From Hermatobates lingyangjiaoensis (Eukaryota; Arthropoda; Insecta; Hemiptera; Hermatobatidae), in the NCBI GenBank assembly GCA_026182355.1, contig JAPFBL010000222.1, forward strand, positions 959,001 to 1,023,000: DNA of 64,000 bases. The letters run 5' to 3'. The notes beneath the pieces were generated by a model. It made no database searches, had not been told where the DNA came from, and saw only the letters and a program-made list of their open reading frames with translations. A program made the translations under genes and the position numbers. How positions within the stretch are numbered: position 1 is the first letter of the stretch; each line of letters begins with the position of its first letter. Positions 57,532 to 64,000 of the stretch are shown one piece after another.

Positions 57532-57735
57532 GTCTAAACTACAAAGGAAAAGAAAAAGAAAAGAAATAAATTCTCTGAGGCCTTTCACTTTCTGTCAACA
57601 GAGAGCAAACCTGATGATTCGTCTGCTCTCTGATGACATAAAGTGAAAGGCCTCAGAGCACTTATTTCTTTTCTTTTTCTTTTTCCTTGTAGTTTAGACT
57701 TCATTGATTGCATCACATGTTTAATTGTGATTTAT
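57531..57735. repeat. Fold-back PLE-like tail, family E
   Basis: Inverted arms GTCTAAACTACAA.GGAAAAG and CTTGTAGTTTAGAC. The plus arm contains the hammerhead-like core described at 57624-57660. Ends in TGATTTATATATA. Confidence 0.7.
57624..57660 (+). ncRNA. Hammerhead-ribozyme-like core, minimal type I
   Basis: TGCTCT (57624-57629) pairs perfectly with AGAGCA (57655-57660) as stem I. The core CTGATGA (57630-57636) and GAAA (57645-57648) are canonical. A GGCC tetraloop closed by A-U forms a one-pair stem III, and the cleavage site is UC (57653-57654). Stem II (CATAAAGT) pairs poorly, so activity is doubtful. Hammerheads are known in PLE terminal repeats. Confidence 0.5.
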
Positions 57736-58729
57736 ATATATATACACATATTTGTAAAATTTGGTAGCAGTCTTATTTAAACATATTTTGCCACGTTACA
57801 ACGCTTATTCCAAACAGTGTTTCCTTAAACACATTAGATTTTAATAATTACTCTGAAGATGACTGGAAGTTAGTCAAAACATATCAAATTCACCCTAACA
57901 AATATTCTTCAACGTTTGAATAAAAAAAAAAAAACAAATTATTTAGAGACCTTGAAAAACTGATAAAGAAAATGACTTCAGCAAAATATGGTCAACTATT
58001 CAACTAAATATATATGTATTTAACGAAAGGAACTCATAATTGTGTAGTAATCTAAATTTGTTTATACGATCAAAAACAACTCAGAAAAAAATTCTGAAAC
58101 TCGTAATGTTTCATGCCTAGAAAAATATATGTATTGCTGGTAAAAAGGTTAACCTATAAACAGTGTCAAAAGTGTGGTAGAATTTGTAATGTTTAGTTAT
58201 TTATTAAAGCAATATATTATATGGAATAGAGAGTTATGCGTTAATCTGAGGATTAAAGGAACTTAACAAGCAATTTACCTTGCCTATCTAATTGTAAACG
58301 CTGCTAAGATTCTCCTGTATGTATATAGGAATATTCATATCTAAAAATTATGTTGATTAACGTAAAATTTAATTGGACACATATTGTATGTATAAACAAT
58401 TTTTTATGCTATTAAATGTTTGATTACGGCTCTTAAAATTGTTTATTCTAATATATTCTTTAACTAAAAATAAAATAGTTATATTGTCTGAGTATTTCTT
58501 TAATAAGAACCATAGTAATGTAAAGTAGAACAATTCAATCGTACACTTAAATCTAGTTTCATAAAATCAATAAATATAATTTATAAACTAAATATAATTC
58601 GATAAATATTCGATAAAGTGTTCGATAAATATATTAGTAAAAATGTTATAAAAATAGTAATTGTTCAGATTTGAAACGTTTTATTAGCAGGTGGACATGC
58701 AGGAAGTAGAAACATTGAAATCATATATC
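57736..58729. other. AT-rich; one further hammerhead-like relic
   Basis: At about 57851-57885 CTGAAGATGACTGGAAGTTA, then GTCAAAACATATC, shows the core layout with GACT/AGTC stem but CAAA instead of GAAA. Otherwise no gene seen. Confidence 0.4.
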
Positions 58730-58991
58730 ATACTGGGGTAAATAGATAATACACAATCTCCACACAAAAGAAGTTTTTTCAATCAAACTACGCATTTCGA
58801 AAACGTCGTGTTCATTATCAGGTTAACTTCCAATGGAAGCAATGGAGGACATACAACAACAAAGGGCTACCTGTCCTCCTCTGCGTTCATTGGAAGTTTA
58901 CCTGATGAACACGAAGTGCTTAAAAGGCGTAGTTCAAATAAAAAAGCTTCTTTTGTGTGGAGACTTTGTATCATCCATTTACCCCAGTATG
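58730..58991. repeat. Fold-back element, family C
   Basis: ACTGGGGTAAAT and ATTTACCCCAGT-type ends, with ACACAAAAGAAG and CTTCTTTTGTGTGG arms. The core reads CTGATGAACACGAAGTGC on one arm and TTCGAAAACG on the other, each partly decayed. Short ORFs inside are by-products of the palindrome. Confidence 0.65.
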
Positions 58992-59139
58992 ATTAAATAC
59001 AACACAATTACAGCTTTCACAACTAATGAGTTATAAAATATATATGTTAGATACCTGTACAGTGTATGAATGTGTTACATTTATACAAAATTGATATTTG
59101 AATATACCAGATATGTCATATACCTTTCATTGCAAGAAC

Positions 59140-59420
59140 AGCACCAGTATGCTAATCATTCCAAATAGTACAGAATAAATATACCCGCCTATAGCTAGGG
59201 CTCCATGGTACGCCAGAAATGTTGATATTCAACATGATTTGAGTTTGAAATCTATCCATTCCTACATTGCTCGACTTGCCAGTAATGAAGACAAAAAACT
59301 GTCAACCCATCCAAATCTCCTTGTTCGGTAACTAAATCCTACTCCCAACCTTTTCTAATTTCCACGAGCCTCAAAGTTTCCTACTTAAACTAAAAATGAC
59401 GACCACATGACTCCAAATGT
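59140..59420 (+). pseudogene. Jockey-type LINE C-terminal relic
   Basis: The frame reads APWYARNVDIQHDLSLKSIH then SYIARLASNEDKKLSTHPNL. This fits the C-terminal end of Jockey RT proteins (APWY..N..LH.DL.I..I...I......L..HPN.L). Upstream it is disrupted. A separate locus from the copies at 9440 and 61640. Confidence 0.65.
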
Positions 59421-61619
59421 ATACAGGACCTCAGAGAATGCAAAGCCTGAAGACCCAACGACCACGAAGACTTACTTTACTTACAACGACCACGAACAAC
59501 ATTTCCTTACTGACTGACTCCCCCATTCTTCACAATGTTTACTGACCTAACAAAAACAGCAGGATGAGAAAATCTATCAGTAGTGGGCCTCTGGTCAGGA
59601 ACTCTTATTTACGACATGCACTGTTGTGCATGGTAATATTCGTTGGTCGTTGATACTAATCATTGCCGTCTATCGTATTAATATTGTTAATTGTTAATTA
59701 CGTTTAACTATTAATGCCCCAAATTTTGGTAAAAGTACCCCAATATTTAAGTATAAACATTAAATATTAGGTCCTTCTAATGAGTTAATGAGTAATGGGA
59801 GGTGAATAAATCTAAAAACTCCCTCTCACAAGATGCAGTAGCTTCTTGTCAAAGCTTTGGTCATATAAGAATCTGTTTCCGTGCCTTAATAACAAGAAAC
59901 AACAATTAAAATTATCCCTGTCAATCATGTTCAGGGAATTAATTTTAATGCCTATTGTTATAATATCACAAAGAGTCACGGATAGTCTATATTATTATAT
60001 TATTTTCAATATATTTATATTGTGTTAAGTATTTCTTTATTATAAAGACATTACACTCTGTAGTCTGTTTCATTTAAAACTATTACGTAATAACATCTCG
60101 ACTTGTTTTTGGATGAAGTATGAAATGATAATAAACATAATTATAATAAAAGTCCTTATTATCCATGTACGCACAAAGATAATTGTAACATATTTTTTTC
60201 CTTTTAATACAAGTCTTATATAGCTAATATAGTTTTATATAGTTAATTTACTGTATATTCAGAGGTTTTAATCATTTGTATTTAATAAGCGCATATTTTT
60301 GGTTGAGCTAAAAATTTTCTTTTGGAGGTATTTCAAATCAAAAGTTTTATGCATTGAGTGTTATTACCTATTGTAAAAATAGTCTGAAGGAAAAAAACAC
60401 ACTCCAAGTTGTGTGTTGTAAAAATTGGAATAGAAATTTATGAAGTGATACATCCACAATTTTTAAGGAATGGAAACAATAAACTAGATCTTGTTTCCAA
60501 TTCGTGAGCACAAAATTCGGAGAATTCTATAAGCGATTGACATAATTCAGATCTGACTTTCTATAATGATCAAATATCACACAACCAAGAAACATACAGA
60601 AAATTTAACAAGTTATTCACGTTATATATCTTCTTCATTACTTTTAAAGTTTTCATTCCATTATCTCAAATTCAATATTCAATTATTCATCTTGCCTTAT
60701 TCCTCCAAATAATGATTTTCATCAAACAAATAATTACAATGTACAAGCATAACAATATATTAATTAATAGAATTCAATAAAACAATCAAACATCATAAGT
60801 AATTCAATTTTCCTAGTTCTCTTGAACTAGCTATTTGCATGAACATGTTTTAAAATAACTTTTTTTTTGTATTTCTATTAAGATTAAGATATAGAAATAT
60901 GGCACTTGAAATAATAAAACTTAACAAATTCCAGATTCATTATCAAACTTTTAAAGACATTTCAGTCCATTCAAACCTTCTTATGAATAAAAATCAGAAA
61001 AAAAACCAGCTTTATAATACAAGTAACAGATAAATACATGGCAGTAAATTTGTTATTAAAACATCTAAAGCTTAATACAGGTAAAAGTTAATTAAAACCC
61101 CAGTAAAAAAAATGACTGGTGTAAGAAGTCATAGAACATTAAAACTTTTAACTATTAAATTAGACGGTTTACATTACAAAAAATAAAACAAAATAAATGG
61201 GGCTGAAATTTAATTTAAAATAATTTCAAATACAAGGCGTATCCACTCAAATTATGTACAAATTAATCAAATATTTTCCTTTTAGCTAATGTATAAACAC
61301 AAATGTTCTGAAATAAAATATTTTTTCTAATTTTATATATACATGTATTGGTACAGCAATTATTAATAGCTGAACATAAATATTTGTTGGAATACGTTTC
61401 TAAACGATTCGACTAACTGTCATCTAGGCTCAATTTTAAAACTTTATAGAAATTCATTTCTGGAAATTGAATAATACCATATTTGTTATCGTAATAATCT
61501 AGACCGTTGAAATAATTTTATTCGTTCTTATAGATTAAAGCCTTTTTTTTTTGACTAAAATTACAATTTTAATGTATAAACTTATCATGAGCAAGATTTT
61601 TTTGAAACTTCTACACGAT
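59421..61619. other. AT-rich, no gene seen
   Basis: No coding, RNA or mobile signature recognised. Confidence 0.5.
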
Positions 61620-62395
61620 ATTGTATTTTAAATTAGACAACATTATAGAGCTATGGTTGAAGTGTTGGATAATACGCATTAACGAACAGAAAAATGTTCA
61701 CGTAACATTCACGTTGCCGCCAGATACGTGTTCTCTATCTCCAGTCTTCCTTAACCATATTCCGATCCCTCAAGCTACAACCACCAAATACTTAGGACTA
61801 CACCTTGATAGACGACTTATTTGTGCCCCTCATTCAAAAATAAAACGAACGGAACAATATAGATGGTACAAACTTTTCACTTAATCGATCCACGATCAAA
61901 ATTAACGACTGTTAACAAACTACTAATTTACTGCATTATGATTATTTGGGCATACGGCATTCAGATATGAGGAACAACAAAGAAAACTAATTCTCAGAGG
62001 ATTCAAACCGAACTCCTTTAAACCAAAATTCTTCGTAAAATTCTTTATTGTCCCTTCTATATACTGACCTGAAGTTCCCAACAATTCAGCAGGTAACAAT
62101 ATCCCCCTATAAAGCGTTTCACAAAAAGCTTCCTAAAAATATTAATCCCTTAATCCTAATAATATCCTCCAAAAGTATTTCAGAAAATCGCAGAAGACGT
62201 CTGAAGAGGATGTGGCCACGAGACTTATTACTATGAACTGTTCTAAGTGATTTTTTTTCTACTTAAATCCAAGCCAGGAAGTGTAGTCACTGGATTGCTT
62301 TATCCCTCCTGTGTTCCTTCCTACATATGTGTTATCAGTGTCACTGGTAATGTAATACTTACATTGTTGTAACTTTAAGCAATAAAATAAAAAAA
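61620..62395 (+). pseudogene. Jockey-type LINE 3' fragment
   Basis: Encodes INEQKNVHVTFTLPPDTCSL, ATTTKYLGLHLDRRL and SKIKRTEQYRW (61675-61875), then by frameshift SLLYTDLKFPTIQQVTISPY, AFHKKLPKNINPLI and a basic end. It ends with GTTATCAGTGTCACTGGTAA, TACTTACATTGTTGTAAC and an AATAAAATAAAAAA tail at about 62395. Sister of the 9440-11206 copy and proof of that copy's interruption. Confidence 0.8.
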
Positions 62396-62549
62396 AAAGA
62401 AAAAAATGATGCAACATGGGTTTAAATTGTTAAAGATTATTTGTTTGTGATTAGTTTTTGACATATGTAAATTCTAAGTACTTTTTATTTAATTATCATT
62501 ACTTGTGAAATCTGTTATAGTATGGTATTTACTCATATTAGGGAATTTC
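62396..62549. other. No gene seen
   Basis: Short AT-rich gap between the Jockey tail and a fold-back element. Confidence 0.4.
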
Positions 62550-62768
62550 AAAAATTACGTCTCCATACAAAAAGAGTTTAATATCACAACTAACAACGCG
62601 ATTCGAACTTAATGTTCTTCTTCAGGTTTACATGCAGTCCTTTTTAGGTCCCTGGTTCAACATCTCAACAGAGCAGATGTAAACCTGAAAGAGAACACTA
62701 AGTTTGAAACGCGTTGATAGTTTTGATATTAAACACTTTCTTGTATGGACGAGTAATTTTTAAAATTT
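62550..62768. repeat. Fold-back PLE-like element, family B relative
   Basis: Arms AAAAATTACGTCTCCATAC..CAACGCGATTCGAAC..TTCTTCAGG and CCTGAAAGAGAACACTAAGT..GAAACGCGTTG..GTATGGACGAGTAATTTTT with a spacer of about 45 bp. Same layout as 10175-11029, divergent in sequence. Confidence 0.7.
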
Positions 62769-63470
62769 GCCAATTTAAAACATCGCATTAGTAAGTTCAA
62801 TCTTTTGATTGTTGCATTAAATATTTAAACAAAAATTATTTAATTATAGATGTTTGAGTGACAAGTTTTTATTAATAGTACTACTATTACCCTATTACCT
62901 TTTAGCAAAAATAAACTATTTATTTCACATATGAATTAATACTAAATTTGTAACCAATGCTTTTGATTCATGCATGGGCTGAAAAAATTTTTCTTCCTCT
63001 AGTAAATTTTTTGTTTCAAATTGTTAAAGAATTACTGTTTTTTGTGATACATAAATTTCCCTTTTAAAACCTAAAAATTTTTGTGTTTTACTTTTCACAC
63101 GTAAACAAAAGGAATTACAAAATGATTAAAAACTACATAAATAATCTTTACATACCTAAATACATACACATAAATAACAAGCTTTCTCTTTTTTAAATAA
63201 CTCAGAAAAGTTTATTCCCATTCAAGTTATTAAAGTCTAGATTTGTTCTAAAATAAAAATTATACGTATGAAAACAAAAAATGTCACAATAAACACACAA
63301 AACTCTTTCAACGAAAATTATAATCAATATAGATACAGAAATGAATACGCTCAAAGACATTCCGTCATTAAATAGAACTTTCATTTTCATTTTTATATTC
63401 TATTTCATTTATCAATCCTAAATATCATAAAAAATTTAGATATTTCATTTTAGAAAGTTTTATTTGTTTA
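62769..63470. other. AT-rich, no gene seen
   Basis: No recognisable feature. Confidence 0.5.
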
Positions 63471-63650
63471 TTAGTTTTGGAAGGAGTACATTTCCACCGC
63501 TGCACAGTTATCATCAGTGAAAGCCTAGTTTCGGGCCTCATTACGTATTTTTGATGCAGGTACTTTTCTGTTTCTTGATAAAAATCAAATAAGAGAAATT
63601 GCGGTTCACCTGTTGTTGGGGATGCAGAGTGCGCCATCTACTCTGTCTTT
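63471..63650 (-). repeat. Possible PLE-like tail, minus strand
   Basis: The minus strand carries CACTGATGATAACTGTGCAG then CGGTGGAAATGTACTCCTTC, with CTGATGA, an ACTG/CGGT stem and GAAA, the same order as the other tails. The stem I strands do not match. Overlapping open frames have no family resemblance. Confidence 0.35.
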
Positions 63651-64000
63651 GAGATTCTGTTCTACATAGCCATTTCTAAAGCTATCAAAGAGCTCAGAGT
63701 GATTCAAGTAGACTAGCAGAGAGGATCAAAGTCATTCCCTTACGCAGAGAAGCCACCATCATCATGCCAATATATTCTGAAAGGCTAAATTCTCTAGGCT
63801 AAATTTCCTCCAGAGAAATCTATCTCTCTTAATATCGGAAAGTTAAAGCTAATGAACGCACTTCTGAGATGCAAAGTAAGGGATGTATACGACGTAATCA
63901 ATTACATTCTAAATCACTTCACTGGCATAATTATTTATGTTCTGAAGCATTTCTCTGCCCATACATTCAAATACTAAACATTATTAATACTAGCATTAAA
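63651..64000. other. No gene seen
   Basis: Ordinary sequence to the window end. Nothing recognised. Confidence 0.4.

Noticed and set aside
1..64000. CRISPR arrays, bacterial promoters, operons, rRNA or tRNA genes
   Set aside because: Nothing of this kind is seen; the window is eukaryotic.

Overview
The window is eukaryotic, AT-rich and transposon-dense. It has no bacterial operons and no recognisable host gene. Jockey-type LINEs, Penelope-like elements (PLEs), a mariner, a Helitron, a Tigger relic, a hAT-like element and a BEL/Pao gag relic together point to an arthropod or a related invertebrate. The species cannot be fixed from the sequence.

The main object is a 16.9 kb element at 30342-47240. 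It is bounded by terminal inverted repeats that begin with AG and by a 6-bp direct duplication (CACATA), both typical of Polinton/Maverick (adintovirus-like) elements. The element is a giant palindrome. Each arm runs inward through a long TIR, GC-rich tandem repeats, a TATA promoter with a short 5' UTR intron, a 98-aa protein, a protein-primed type B DNA polymerase, a 180-aa acidic-tailed protein and a protein with a DFQGF-like start. A second DFQGF-type gene carries a C-terminal BIR (IAP-like) domain and reads outward from the centre. The two arms meet around a 125-bp unique spacer that encodes the last 60 residues of what looks like a double-jelly-roll capsid protein. Integrase, ATPase and protease genes and the rest of the capsid gene are absent. 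The simplest reading is an integrated, symmetric (snap-back type) defective genome derived from a full Polinton-like virus. The left arm is heavily frameshifted, has lost about 0.8 kb and carries a mariner. The right arm is much better preserved.

1-30341: AT-rich DNA with a BEL/Pao gag relic (1261-1830), a LINE C-terminal relic (about 3240-3494), three copies of an unclassified dispersed repeat (4650-5276, 6780-8745, 12485-13360; the second holds a clean Helitron at 7105-7485), a Jockey fragment split by a fold-back PLE-like insertion (9440-11205), a cluster of palindromic PLE tails (16020-17235), a GC-richer LINE-like unit (19235-19925), a hAT-like element (22664-22981), a deleted Tigger transposase (24140-24690) and a PLE pre-RT fragment (about 27584).

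47247-64000: AT-rich DNA with a dense PLE zone (48715-57735). There, 5'-truncated copies are joined head to head, tails outward, and mostly sit in TA microsatellites. Several encode GIY-YIG endonuclease ends and carry hammerhead-like cores in their tails. Jockey C-terminal relics follow at 59140-59420 and 61640-62395, with further fold-back tails at 58730-58991 and 62550-62768.
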